NCBI GenBank assembly: GCA_011033025.1
Contig: WFMF01000451.1
Location: 1 to 64,000, forward strand
Origin: Beroe forskalii
Lineage: Eukaryota > Ctenophora > Nuda > Beroida > Beroidae
Reading direction: 5' to 3'
Length of the DNA: 64,000 nt
This document shows, piece after piece, positions 48,301 through 59,045 of the stretch (positions are counted from its first letter, which is position 1; each line of letters starts with the position of its first letter). Position numbers and translations under genes: made by a program. Below the pieces are notes generated by a model. The model did no database searches and was not told the origin of the DNA. It was given only the letters and a program-made list of their open reading frames with translations.

Positions 48301-51300
48301 CTTTTAGGAGTTGGAAGCAAACTGGTAACCCGGTTTATTGGGTGCCTTTCAGTGTCGTTAGTGAGGTTGTTCATCATAATACCAGCTGTAGTCAGGTTGT
48401 TCATCACACTACCAGCTTTAGCCAGGTTGTTCATCATACTACCAGCTGTAGTCAGGTTGTTCATCACACTACCAGCTGTAGTCAGGTTGGATGGCCCGGG
48501 CAGTTGTTCGCACGGATGAATCTGTAACTTTTCCTGACACATAACCACTTGGATGTGTAAGAACTTCAAAAACTTTACCCCGTATCCCGGATCACAGTTT
48601 ATCCTCATGAAGCTTCCCTCCAGGAAAAAGGGCACATTGTCAGGATTCTCAACGCTGCCATGCTCCACAGTAATGTTGTGACATGTCCATCTTATGTCAC
48701 CACCGAGCCAGATTCTAACTCTGAAGAGGTGTTTCAGGTTTATGTAGTATTTGTTCTGGTCCGAGTATTTATCTTTCTGTTCCGACTGTGTCTTCAACCA
48801 GTTTAGGATAGCAAAAGTGCATTGAGTAGTATCCGTGTGGGGTACAATGACGAAGGATTGTTCCCCGAGACCTGATACTAACGATATGTCTATTCCAGTG
48901 TAATAAGGGAGGATGTCTCTAAGTCCCAAGACAGAACTACACGTTCCCGAATGATCATAATACAATGCCTTTGACAACTGAGAAACTGGAATGATTTGGA
49001 CCACGAATCTCTGATCCACCGATGCCATCTTCGAAAAGATCCATTTAGTTGCAGGAGAACACTTTCCCCATCCTATCACAGATTTTCCACCACACTCGTA
49101 GGAAGTCAAACAAAGGGACCTTGACGGATCTGGGTGTCTTATGTATAGCTCGAATTCTTGCTCAGCTGATTCTAATATATCTGAATTTAGCATTATTTCA
49201 CGAACAGGCGGATGGATCAGCAGTCTCTCGTTAGTCACACATTGGAGACAAGACATGCTGAAACAAGCAGATAGCTCAAATGGGTTAGTGATCCATTTGG
49301 GAATTGATGCATCCGAATCCATTGTGAAAAGGAAGCATTGCTTTGACATGAACCTGTACGCGAACAGCTTACATTCCCAGGAATGCTTGCAGTACCGCCA
49401 ACACACCTCCGCATTCATGGCAGTGAAAGTTACTTCCGGAAAATTGATCGAGTGTTTGGGCTCAAACCGGGCACAATGGGACATCGATGTTAGCTTTTCA
49501 GATATCCTGGGAGACGTGTGAGAAGCTTCTGCGTCGTCCGAGCAGGTGACGAGATCCAAAGAGAGGACCACAACAAAATTACAAGGACTATCATAAATGA
49601 AGGAGCTGAAACCAAATTGAGACGAATAGAATCACTGAAAGTGAATGCTTTGCGTTTCGTGCGATTGATTTTATACCGTCAGCGATAATGGCATTGTCAA
49701 GAAGATTGACAAAGAGCTCATATAAAAGTGTAATGATGACCAGTTCAAAATACAATTAGCTAATACAGTACCTATTTACCCATCTCGATTCTCTAATGAA
49801 AATTAAGGGGGGGGGGGGGAGGGTTGAAGCCATTTTTTTTGGGAAAACACGTGTCTGAGATAATGGTTGACCCAAAAGGTATACCCCTTAGGCCAGATCT
49901 CAGCCTGGGATTTTTGGTCAGAGGACCAAAAAATTTTTTGGGGACCTATTAATCAAAATTCCACTCTATAACATAAGTGCAAAATTTAGTTTAGTGAAAA
50001 TTTCATGTAAACGTATTGAAAAATGGCCGAGACTTTGAAAAAAAATGTTAAGTCTATTATTGCGAAACCGCAAACCGAGAAAATGAAAATTTCGGGGTTT
50101 TTAGAGGTTTTTTAGACTTCAAATCGTCATTTCAACAGCAATCTATCCCAAACTTACAGAGAATACGTAACTCAACGCTATTCATCGAATAAAGTTGGTT
50201 TCGTTTAAGAATATAGATATTTGACCAAGTTATGGGCCAAAATAGGCTAGTGCGATGCATGTATGCCCATATATGGGCATGCGTTTTTCGGCCATAACTC
50301 GGCCATTTTTTGAGTCTATATTGACTTCAAATTTTTTATGGTAACCCAGGTGAAAATTATCTATCGATTGCACAACTCAGATCCCGTCCAAGTCGCTTTT
50401 CAAAAAAAGGCGCCAGTGGGTACCAAACCCGGCCAAAAAGTTGGCCCACGGGGTGTACCTTTTGGGTCAACCATTACGAGTTTTCCGAAAAATTGGCTAC
50501 AGCCCCCCCTCCCCCTCAAATAGATTTTTCAAGGAAATAAATTTGTGTCAATAGTTATTGACTACACAATGGCCGAGTTGCGTGAAGCTCATAAATAAAT
50601 AGTGGTGAGTAACGACTTTCAATCAAAGTATTAATATGAATTGTTTATGGCTGATGTGTTATTAATTACTTTCATTACATCACCAAATTACTATTTGTCT
50701 GAGATTGATTTTAGCTGTATTAAGAAGAGAGCAAATTGTCTGAACCATGCTTGCAGTTCCCACTCAGAGTTACCAATACAATGCTCCCACCCAAGCTGCC
50801 TGTCATACCTTTCTTCCCCAATCACTAGAATACAAGCAACCAATTTTATTCTTACGAGCTATGAATCGACTCTAAATTATTTTTAATTCGTAATTCAACA
50901 AAATTATTGCCAATTCCCACCGCAATCAATTTTTGCTTTAAATTTTCATAATGATCGATTTAATATTTTAATAATTTATTGAGGTATACATTGTATTGGA
51001 AAAACAAATATTATGAATATTCAAGTTTTCAAAATTTCAAAATCTTAACGGTGATACATCTTAGATTTAAAACTAAGTATCAGTTGAAGAATTATAACCC
51101 TATAATAGTCCAATCTTACTTCCGTTTTTCATCAAACTTTCTGCAAAATAAAAATAAAATATACAAATCAAGGATGCTGAATGAGAAGATTGTGATACGT
51201 CTTATCTGACTGAAGCAACGCTAGATTGGGCAGTGACATGAACAAAAATCTTATCAATACTTGTCCTGTAAAGTGTAATTTGAATAGCCTCATTGTGAAC

Positions 51301-53772
51301 TGTAATTTAATGAGCATTGCACATTGCACAAATTCTGCAAATTATCCAAAATGGTAAGCAATGGTGTAACAATATGTAACGATTATTATACAATGAATGT
51401 GTAATAAATATTGAATCATCCACAATGTTTCAAAGACCTATGATGTAATGATTTCGTAACAATTAAATATAGAAACTTAATTATGACCTGTTGAAATTGA
51501 ATAAAGAAAGGAATAAAGTCACACAAGACACAGACCATGCCCAATTTAAATGTAGCATCCATCGCATGTACTGAGCATCCATCAGATTTAGGAAATAAGA
51601 AGAAAAATATGCGTGAAATCCTTTTGATTGAGATCATTACAACACATTTTCACAGGAAAATCAGGGCAAATTCATGGAATGGAAGTTCTTACACATGAAA
51701 CTCATGATCAAGTGAAGGAAGATGAATTAATGCAACAGTATCGAGGTGTTGGAATTACTTACAACTGTCACTTGGCCTGTGTGGGTGTCGAAAATCCGTA
51801 TTTTCTTATCTTTGCATGTGGAGCCCATTAGAGATCCGTCTTCATTGAAATAAATATCTGTAATTTGGTTGGAAAACGCCTGAAAATTGTCCGTTAAAAA
51901 GTGCAGACAGTGTACAGAACAGTTTATTGGAACAGTATATCAGAATTATTTATTATGTTACTTGAATAGGAATATCCCAATTTGACATATCAAAGTATGA
52001 TAATATAAATATCTAATGACTTCAATTACCTCACAAGATGCAAGTTGTTGGCCCGTTTCCACATTCCACAGTTTTACTGTGTTATCGTAGGATGAAGATG
52101 CTGGGAAGTTTCATTAAATATATAAATAATTTGACATCTTTGGGCATGTATACTATTTAACACAATATTTTTTGCTTAGAGAGTCAGAGATATGGAACTA
52201 CTGAATTGTAGCACTTATGTTTGTGGATGAAAATACAAAATATAGTTCATAGATCCTGTTCACTGTTCAAAAACTTAATCTACCTTCAAAAAAGTCTTCC
52301 CAATACAACTATAGCTCTTTACCCAGTGGAATAATATGGGGAATTTAGGAATTAGATTCCCAGTCAAATTTCCAAATAAGAAAACGAAAAAAGCTTAAAT
52401 TCGAACGAAATAAGCTTTTCTGGACACATTCTGTAATTGATGAACTCAAAATCATGAAATTCATAGAGCTGAATACCATAATCGACCTTTCCCGGTGCCT
52501 AATCCGAATCCAGTAGCTGCATTCCCACCACATTCCCAAACAAGCCATCACATTCCCAAACCAGCCACCGCACTCCCAAACCAGCCACCGCATTCCTAAA
52601 CCAGCCGCGGTATTTCCTTGTGTTTGACTTTGGTCAAACTTTTTTAGTGAAAACAATCTAAATAGCCATCATAAACATTTTAAAATAATTACCATATTCA
52701 ATGAAAAACATTGTTGCACGTTTCTATTGTTTCTCTAGCCAGCAATTGAACTTATTTTTTTAAATTTCGGTCATTTTAGTGAACACATGTCAAAACCAGC
52801 TAGTCTTTACCCAAAGCTGAAAAAGCCTCTTTTTACTCTTAGTTACAGATTCCCAGCCACTTTTTAAAATTATTCCACTGGGGCTCTTTATCAATAACTA
52901 ATACTAAGATGTATGGAAATACTGCTATCAACATTGAATAGTGTGCAGAACTATCTAGTAACTAGAACCATATTCAAACCTACCAGCTATGAACTTATGA
53001 AGTGAGGTTACAAGAAGTTTACAAACTTAATTTAGTAAATGAATCATGAATCATCTTTCTCAGCATTTCATACTCAGATAAGTTTGATGCAATATGTTAT
53101 GCATAACATCTTAATAAATATTTCATGTAAATTCTTTGTTTGCCTATGGATGAAGCAAAACTATAAAATATGTAAATTATGGGAAGTGTGTAACATACCA
53201 AGGATATTTTCTGCAGATGGGTGCCACCTGAGACCCCCAACTCGTTTATTATGTCCAGAGAGAGTCTGTACTGGAGAATGGTTAGGTTCAACACCTCTTT
53301 CATCAGTTATATTCCACAGCCGGATTAGACCATCATCACAGGCTGAAGCTATGAGATTGTCATTGAATGGACTCCACCTGAAAAATAGATATGAAAGAAA
53401 ATCATATAAATTTGCATAGAGAATTTGGTTCCTCAGCTAAATTGGCAAATTCAAACAAATTTCACAACATAATTATTCATGTACTATGTAGCTTTTGTAT
53501 AAAAATAATACACATTTAGGTTACCTGATATCATAAACAGCACCATTATGCTTGCTAATTTTAGAGGATGAAGAATCTACACTGCCAATCTTGTCAGTTT
53601 TTAGTACAAAGAATGCCCCACCACCTATCTGTTCTGCAACAACTGCAACAAACTTTGGATTTACAGCACAGAAATCTTGTTCATGAGCATTCTTTGATAT
53701 TGGGATCCCATTGTATGACTTGACATTCCGATCTCCAAAGATATGGCGAAATTTAGAAGTCCGGACTGCCAT
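33313..53772 (-). CDS. Coronin, actin-binding WD40 protein (10 exons)
   Basis: Minus-strand exons, in order: 53772-53525, 53377-53199, 52100-52030, 51879-51763, 47442-47326, 42621-42517, 40143-39940, 39117-38944, 35395-35225, 33363-33313. All have GT/AG borders and join in frame to 478 residues ending ASPVSE. The N terminus has the coronin signature (TSKFRHIFGD, FCAVNPKFVAVVAEQIGGGAF). WD40 repeats of the beta-propeller follow (WSPFNDNLIASACDDGLIRLW, LSGHNKRVGGLRWHPS, YDNTVKLWNV, STCKDKKIRIFD). The post-propeller extension reads DAQRGIGMMPKRGLD and EDLYPDTASYVP. A linker and a C-terminal coiled coil (about 57 residues, LAALKAEIQTLKNTVNEQL) complete it, as in type I coronins, which bind F-actin, oligomerise and regulate Arp2/3. 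Length matches CORO1 (461-474). A PAN-domain gene is nested in the 4.3 kb fourth intron. Confidence 0.95.
33890..34135 (+). repeat. tRNA-derived SINE
   Basis: GGCAAAGGCGTCTGACTTGC and the B-box-like GGTTGGATTCC form the tRNA-like head. The body (CTGTACAGGATACTGTTCAT, GCAGCGAGGTCTCTCGGGCG) matches the minus-strand copy at 1665-1875. It lies in the last coronin intron. Confidence 0.6.
35935..36290. repeat. Imperfect direct repeat of about 230 bp period in a coronin intron
   Basis: AAACTATTACC...TTAAATTCCA...CGACAAGCCTTGCATTCC occurs at 35940 and 36170, and GGTGCCAGCCTATAATC at 36013 and 36245. Two diverged copies are present. Related AATTAAATCGAATAAATGAC fragments lie further left (35660-35700). 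Confidence 0.6.
37267..37382. repeat. TGCACCC-type tandem repeat enclosed by an inverted pair
   Basis: Degenerate ATGCACCC units at 7-15 bp spacing are bounded by CCTATCTGCACCCT on the left and AGGGTGCAGATAGG on the right, perfect 14-bp inverted repeats. It is intronic in coronin; a 90-codon minus frame over it is not supported. Confidence 0.6.
38700..38930. repeat. GATTAAGATACTAT microsatellite-like tract with a copied exon end
   Basis: About 14-bp GATTAAGATACTAT units abut coronin exon 8. Within them, 38813-38849 repeats 38931-38970, the 3' end of that exon plus its splice donor. Confidence 0.75.
43297..44760. mobile_element. 1.46 kb inverted-repeat element with TTAA flanks
   Basis: The left end TTAA|AGGTGCATGACGCG and right end CGCGTCATGCACCT|TTAA (TTAA at 43293-43296 and 44761-44764) give perfect 14-bp terminal repeats with a TTAA duplication, the piggyBac-type hallmark. 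Inside, GGGACATTTGGGACA-like motifs (43760-43795) recur inverted and tandemly at 44095-44250. A 92-codon minus frame (44140-43862) is not recognised. No transposase is seen. It lies in a coronin intron. Confidence 0.65.
48177..49605 (-). CDS. PAN/apple-domain secreted-type protein nested in coronin intron 4
   Basis: The open frame runs from about 49605 to 48177 with no ATG near its start; the first near-start codon is GTG at 49571, giving 464 residues. Residues 33-103 look like a PAN/apple domain with six cysteines (C33, C57, C61, C67, C79, C103). A Sushi/CCP-like segment comes late (ITVEHGSVENP, INCDPGYGV). Five NNLTTAGSVM repeats follow, encoded by a 30-bp tandem repeat at about 48365-48500 and rich in N-glycosylation sites. 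A good signal peptide (MIVLVILLWSSLWISS) is encoded at 49595 but in a different frame. So there is either a 1-nt indel, or the frame is entered by splicing at TTGGTTTCAG just upstream. PAN domains bind protein or glycan ligands outside the cell; the ligand is unknown. Confidence 0.6.
49807..50520. mobile_element. 0.7 kb imperfect inverted-repeat element
   Basis: Left arm: GGGGGGGAGGGTTGAAGCCA, then AATGGTTGACCCAAAAGGTA, then TACCCC. Right arm: its mirror, with ACCTTTTGGGTCAACCATT and AGCCCCCCCTCCCCCTC. The arms are about 80 bp with several mismatches. A central palindrome ATGCCCATATATGGGCAT sits at about 50263-50280. No coding capacity. It lies in coronin intron 4. Confidence 0.6.
52490..52620. 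repeat. Four copies of a 20-bp CATTCCCAAACCAGCCACCG unit
   Basis: Tandem, slightly diverged, in a coronin intron. Reading frames over it are repeat artefacts. Confidence 0.75.
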
Positions 53773-54236
53773 GACTGAAGATTATAAAAATTAGTTGCTT
53801 AGTTAAATGACAGGAAAGATGGCGACCAATCTGCATTAACAATATAATCTGCATTGATATTCAATAAAACTGCTGTCTTTCATTGAAAATAACAATTATA
53901 TTTAAGCCAAATAACTACTCCACAATTATATCAACTGACAGTTTCGAAACATAACTTTAAGATTGACTTTATGAAAAGCTATAAATCATCTTCAGGAACT
54001 GGGAGGAGCAGCCTCAACACATCCTGAGACAATCAAGGTAAAGCTACTTATAGTGAAAATATATAATAAATAATAATAATTTAAACTTTTATATTATAGT
54101 GGCACATCAACTTAATCTATTGCACAGCTGTGCCACGAAAACAGATTCAACAAAAAGCTATGACAGTGCTTTATCAAATGACATTATATACAAATAATTT
54201 AAAAATAAAGCTAAAACAAGATTCATGCTGGTGTTT
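53773..54236. promoter_or_regulatory. Upstream region of coronin
   Basis: AT-rich, no clear core promoter motif. It presumably includes the coronin 5' UTR and promoter on the minus strand and ends at the CCGAAACCAC repeat element. Confidence 0.3.
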
Positions 54237-55025
54237 CGTTGATACTAAAAGGTGGAACCACCCGAAACCACCCGAAACCACCCGAAACCACCCAACCCAC
54301 CCGAAACCACCCCCGAAACCACCCAACATAACTCCGAAACCACCCGAAACCACCCGAAACCACCCGAAACCACCCGAAACCATCCGAAACCACCCAACCA
54401 CCCGAAACCACCCAACCCACCCAACCCAGCCAACGGTGGGTTGGGTGGTTTCGGGTGGTTTCGGGTGGTTTCGGGTGGTTTCGGGTCACTCACATTTAAG
54501 TAAAATTTTGGGTCGTTTCGGGCTGGTTTCGGGCTGGTTTCGGGCTGGTTTCGGGATGGTTTCGAAATTTTAGCATAAATTGGGGAACTTAAAACACCGA
54601 AACCACCCGAAACCACCCAAAACCACCCGAAACCACCCAAAATTCATATTTTGGGTTGGTTCGTTTCGGGTAGTTCCAAACAAAGGTAAAATTTTGACTC
54701 GTTTCAATATTTTTGCATAAATTAGGGAATTCTAACCACCAAAATGACCCAAAACGACCCAACCCACCTGAAACTATCCAAAATCCATATTCTGGGTGGG
54801 TTCGGGTGGTTTCGGGTAGTTCAAATTTAAGTAAAATTTTGGTTCGTTTTGCGCTAGTTTCGAAATTTTTTGCGTAAATTGGGGTATTCAAACCACCTGA
54901 AACCAGCCGATTCCACACAAAATATGAATTATGCACTTTGTGCTGTTCCGTATGGTTTCGAAACAGCCCGAAACAACCCAAAACAACCCACAACAATCCG
55001 AAACCACCCAAACGATGAATTTTGG
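54237..55025. mobile_element. CCGAAACCAC foldback relative, right end not found
   Basis: It begins CGTTGATACTAAAAGGTGGA at 54237, close to the terminus of the 8154-12391 element (CGTAGATACTAAAAGCAGGA). It continues as (CCGAAACCAC)n, then flips to GGGTGGTTTCGGGTGGTTTC and back several times, separated by TAAAATTTTGGGTCGTTTCG spacers. No mirrored terminus was found, so it appears truncated or rearranged. Overlapping frames of 75-150 codons are artefacts of the repeat. Confidence 0.7.
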
Positions 55026-57470
55026 GTTATGGTGGACTGACGGTTTCTAAACTGGCAATTGTGATCATATCAATCATTCTCCTCCGATATGTACATTTTG
55101 ATACTCTGTCGATTTTACGTTAACTTAGTGTGTAGGTACCATTACTCCAATCTCCATTATATGATGTATAGCTCTGTTACCAAATAAAATGAGGAAATTT
55201 GGTAACTTTCCGAAATTTAATGATCACATGCAATGATGAATCATGAACTGATCATGTGCCACGTGCAATGTGCATGGATTACGTTTACGAGCACAATTGC
55301 ATGGAAGTAGTGGCATAAAGCTCTGCAAATTCTCAAATATTACGTAGTCATAGACCAGGGGGTCTTCCATGAAACAATCGTCTAAGAGTACTCATAGCAC
55401 TTACGAATAAGGTACCAATTTTACGAATACTCTCCAAGAGTGTACATGAAACATTCGGACCGTGTTTGGACGATCTGAAAATATCACGCGCACTGTCCAC
55501 GAACACTGATTTACGAATACTCTCTGATTTACGAATACTCTCTGAAATGGTCACGTGTAATAAACACCAACCAATAGGGTTTGAGTATTTCTCACGCACT
55601 TACGCAGTTTCTGCATTTGAGAGCGGGAGAGTACACTCATTATTCCTTATATGGAAACTTGTTGTGGTATGAGTGTTACATGTTTTGAGTATAGCTATTT
55701 CATGTACCTATTTGTAGTAATGCCTTCTAGTTCTAGTTTGCTGCTTCGTTCACTGTTCAGCGTTTTCTGGATCTACTGTCGACCGTCTCATCATTTTAAT
55801 GCTTTTATGCTTTTGAATTTTGATACCATGTCCGTATTACCCGACATACAATTCAAGGGCTGCCTGTAATAACTTATCATTGCACAATACACAAGTAACA
55901 TTTGATACACGTCTGTAAGTGTACATTGTGGGGATTTCTATAGTCCCACCGCCCACGTGATTATATATCAAGTAACATTAACAACAAAATATAATGTTGG
56001 AATGTAGTATTTGAACATTTTCATAAAGGTGAATAAGATGAATAAGATGAACGTACGGTCGAATTACATGCAAAAAGGTGAATATAAGTGCACGGGCCGT
56101 CTGAGCAATGAAAGTACTGTGATGCAACGAAATGAAGGATTCTTACGCAACCAATGACACATTCGCGATATTTCCCTAACTGCTGCTGAACTTGCCCGGG
56201 CATGTTATGCGTCGCGCGCGAAAAATAGGCGCAAGAATTGTTACTGTTACTGACAGTGTCAGGGGCATATTGTTCGTGTGGGACTTACTATTTGTGCGGA
56301 TGTTACCTCGGCAAAATCTTCCATCATTTCAAACAAATGTCAGATGTTTCGTTGTGAATTATATTTTGAATGTTTTAATGAATCAGAATTTGCACACTCG
56401 GGCTCAAGTAAAGTGATGCAATCATCATAAGTGATAGTGTTGTTTTAAGAACATTTTGGGTCAAAAAAGTGTTACCACGCATGGTTTTCAAAAGTTCAAA
56501 GCACCTTTGCTCCTTTACTCTTTTACAGTAAAACTTCTCAAACGTTGAATGGTCGTTTGGTTTGCCGTAGACTACAGCCCCAGTGTGGACGATTTTCTTT
56601 ACAAGAACTACCTATTTCTCTGTAGATTAAAACCACCATGTATGCAATTACCGTCTTGTTCCTGATCAACAAGTCGAGCTCAGCTAGACCATTAAGACAT
56701 TTATACACTATGAGAAGGATTTTGAATTGTATACGATGATATGTATATGATATTGTATATGATATCAATAACATTGGAATCTGATAATAAATTATCTGCA
56801 TTGACAATGTGTAATCTGCATTGACAATGTTTTTGGTCTTATTTCATGATTAAGTAGCAAAAATATCTGAGCATAGTCGAAAATTATAATTTGGCTACAA
56901 ACATTGAAACATTATATCATCTGTAGAACAATGATTTTAAAAAGTGCTGATGCCTTTTTCAAGAAGCACAAATGTCTGAGGATAGTCAAATATTATAATT
57001 GATATATTTCGAGAAAGCTCCAAACATTCAAAAATTATATCATTTGAAGAACAATGGTTTTGAAAGTGCTGATGCATCGAAGAATTTTTTCTTCGTGATT
57101 TAAATCTCTCAAGATGGAGCAAAGGAGCATGATGTATTTCATCATGTTGGTTGATGCATGACACTTCTCATTTTAAATGCAGCAAGATAAAGGATTCAGA
57201 ATAAAACAAAAGTTCAGAATAAAACAAAAGTTTATTTCGCATTTCTTTATACACGCCTAAATACTGAATATATACAAAATATAATAAAAATTCTGGTTTC
57301 AGGTTAATATTGAAATCAATATGGATTAGAATATTCTAATAGAGGGAATCTGGTTTCAGGGTGATAGGGAAACTCTAACATTAGAGCATACAGATGATAG
57401 GGTTCTGATATCAGGGTGTAGGGGAATTGTATAACATTAGGACATTAGAAAATTCTAACAAAGTGATCAG
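55026..57470. other. Intergenic region with LINE and short-repeat fragments
   Basis: No complete gene. Tandem GATTTACGAATACTCTCT copies lie at about 55505-55545 and GAATAAGATGAATAAGATGA at 56030. A minus-strand stretch at 56800-56640 encodes RIQFKILLIVYKCLNGLAEL, typical of the reverse-transcriptase C-terminal region of CR1/L2-like LINEs. The fragment at 56590-56655 resembles 10860-10935. Confidence 0.5.
56640..56810 (-). pseudogene. LINE reverse-transcriptase fragment (CR1/L2-like)
   Basis: The frame at 56807-56538 contains YHRIQFKILLIVYKCLNGLA, a hallmark of the thumb region downstream of the RT in CR1/L2/jockey-type non-LTR retrotransposons. The expected continuation is lost. It is a short relic without active-site motifs. 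Confidence 0.55.
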
Positions 57471-57610
57471 GAGTAAAATTTTTTTGATTTTGACTTAGCC
57501 CACGCCTTTAGATGACCTCCTACCCAGTGAGGGTAGGCTTACAAGTGCTGGCGAAACGCAAGGTCGCAAGGCTGGAGGCTTATTGCTTCCTTTTAAGTGT
57601 ACCAGCACTT
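57471..57610. other. Structured GC-rich patch
   Basis: CCTACCCAGTGAGGGTAGG forms a 7-bp hairpin. ACAAGTGCTGG (57540) pairs with CCAGCACTTG (57601) around CGAAACGCAAGGTCGCAAGG. It could be the 3' end of a retroelement; no family assigned. Confidence 0.3.
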
Positions 57611-58054
57611 GAAGCTAGGGATAGTCTTTGTTTCTAGTATATATCATTATAAGAATATTTTATTGTGTTTGTATAATGTAGGCGAAGTCAATTTTCTTAA
57701 AATGGATGGAGTTTCAAACTTTTTCAACATACTTAATGTTAAACTCATTAAGTTACATAATATCAACTTATTAAATAGGCAATATTATGTCAACAAACAA
57801 AACAGTTTATGAATTTGGCTGAATGTTTCAATGTAACAAGAGACTGGGCATGGTTTTCATTTTATTGTGATTACAGATAAATTAATTATGTGTAACTGCT
57901 GCAAATTCTCAAATTAAACGCAGTGCACGAGAAATAGGCGGTTTGACGTCATCAACTCACTACATCATGATATTATGATAATGACACCATCTTTCCAGCC
58001 TACTTTTCATGCACAGGGTATAGTCTTTAATTTATGGAGGCTTCGAGATAAAGT

Positions 58055-58500
58055 TTAGTACTGATGATACTGCAGAGTGTTCCAGGTCCCATGCTGCCAA
58101 TCACATGGATCACCTTCGTTTTGGATTTTGAGAATTTTTTCTTTGATTTGTGATTTAGTAGGACCTATTTTGAATGAAAAATCATAAATTTTGATGAGTT
58201 CTCGGACAACATTCCATACGAGGCTACCTATATAGAAAAAGCTATTAGATGGGGTAGGAGTTAACAGTCTGGTTTCTTTTCCATTCCTTTTGGATAGTGA
58301 AAAGTTTTCGAACATACATATGGGGGTTCTAAATTTTAGTATTTTGAAAATTTCGTTACCGCAGTGGTAGATGTGAAGGTTTCGGACATTCATTATACCA
58401 TTTTTATTAAAAAGTGGTTTGCTGTTCTCCCTTTTGTAGAACTCAGGGCCAAGGCATTGGTTGTCAATATCTCTTGTCCTGGCACAGGTTTTGAATTTGT
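58055..58500 (-). pseudogene. Non-LTR retrotransposon ORF2 C-terminal fragment
   Basis: The frame at 58393-58055, continuing upstream without an ATG to about 58450, reads SKPLFNKNGIMNVRNLHIYH, then FKILKFRTPICMFENF, RLLTPTPSNSFFYIGSLVWN, FKIGPTKSQIKEKILKIQ and DPCDW. The order (LF..gil.v.nlY.Y., fk.lk.RtP, lwN, then K..I) is that of the C-terminal tail of animal CR1/jockey-clade LINE proteins. Stops occur beyond it, so it is a relic. Confidence 0.6.
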
Positions 58501-58910
58501 CAAACCCCAGGATCCATCAACTGGGCCTATACTTCTCTTTACCAAGTGTTCTACTTAATTTCTTGATGTTTGTGTTTAAGACCTCTATTCAGATTCAATC
58601 AGGCAGGTGGTCACTGCATTTGACAGTACCAGTGTGTGACTGCTGGCAGGCCTACCTCAAAAAAGCTCTCACAATTCAAACATCCTGAAAGCTGAGGTAA
58701 GTATTGGACAGATGATGCCTGCACACCACTCATCTTGGTGTAACTCATTTGGATTTGGCTGTTCTTACATAGAATTTCTCAAGAAATTGTGTCAAAGTTC
58801 AAGTCCAGAGTTGGAGATAAGTCATGCAGGTTGATGTGTTTTAAAGGATTTAATCTTTAATTGCTGATATATGATTTTGAATATAATTATAAAATTTTTT
58901 ATAATAAATA
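58501..58910. other. Spacer
   Basis: AT-rich with no supported gene. It may contain further decayed LINE sequence on the minus strand. Confidence 0.35.
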
Positions 58911-58915
58911 GATAG

Positions 58916-59045
58916 ATGGGCTGCACCTGGTTGAGTGGACAAGAGCTGTGCCTGTCATCCGTGACATCCATGGTTCGAGTCTCGGGGAAATCCTCATTCC
59001 TCACTCATAAAAGCGGTATACGTGCCAAGCTAACCTTGGTAGTCC
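58916..59045 (+). repeat. tRNA-like SINE head
   Basis: GGTTGAGTGGACAAGAGC (A-box-like) and GGTTCGAGTCTCGGGG (B-box-like) are about 45 bp apart. No intact acceptor stem or CCA-proximal pairing is visible, so SINE or tRNA relic is preferred over tRNA gene. Confidence 0.5.

Noticed and set aside
48250-49521. Plus-strand frames of 61-126 codons
   Set aside because: Antisense shadows of the PAN-domain gene.
53039-53419. 126-codon plus-strand frame
   Set aside because: Covers the antisense of coronin exon 2 and its introns; the minus-strand reading matches WD40 repeats with proper splice sites.
54130-55011. Frames of 75-147 codons rich in PKPPETT or GGFGWFRVVS
   Set aside because: Translations of (CCGAAACCAC)n; length reflects a lack of stops in the repeat, not coding.
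57505-57610. Possible hammerhead ribozyme (GATGA ... CGAAACGC with hairpin)
   Set aside because: The CTGATGA core is not intact and the helices around the GAAA box do not pair as required. A covariance-model search would decide.
58916-59000. Functional tRNA gene
   Set aside because: A- and B-box-like segments are present, but acceptor and anticodon stems could not be paired; more like a SINE head.
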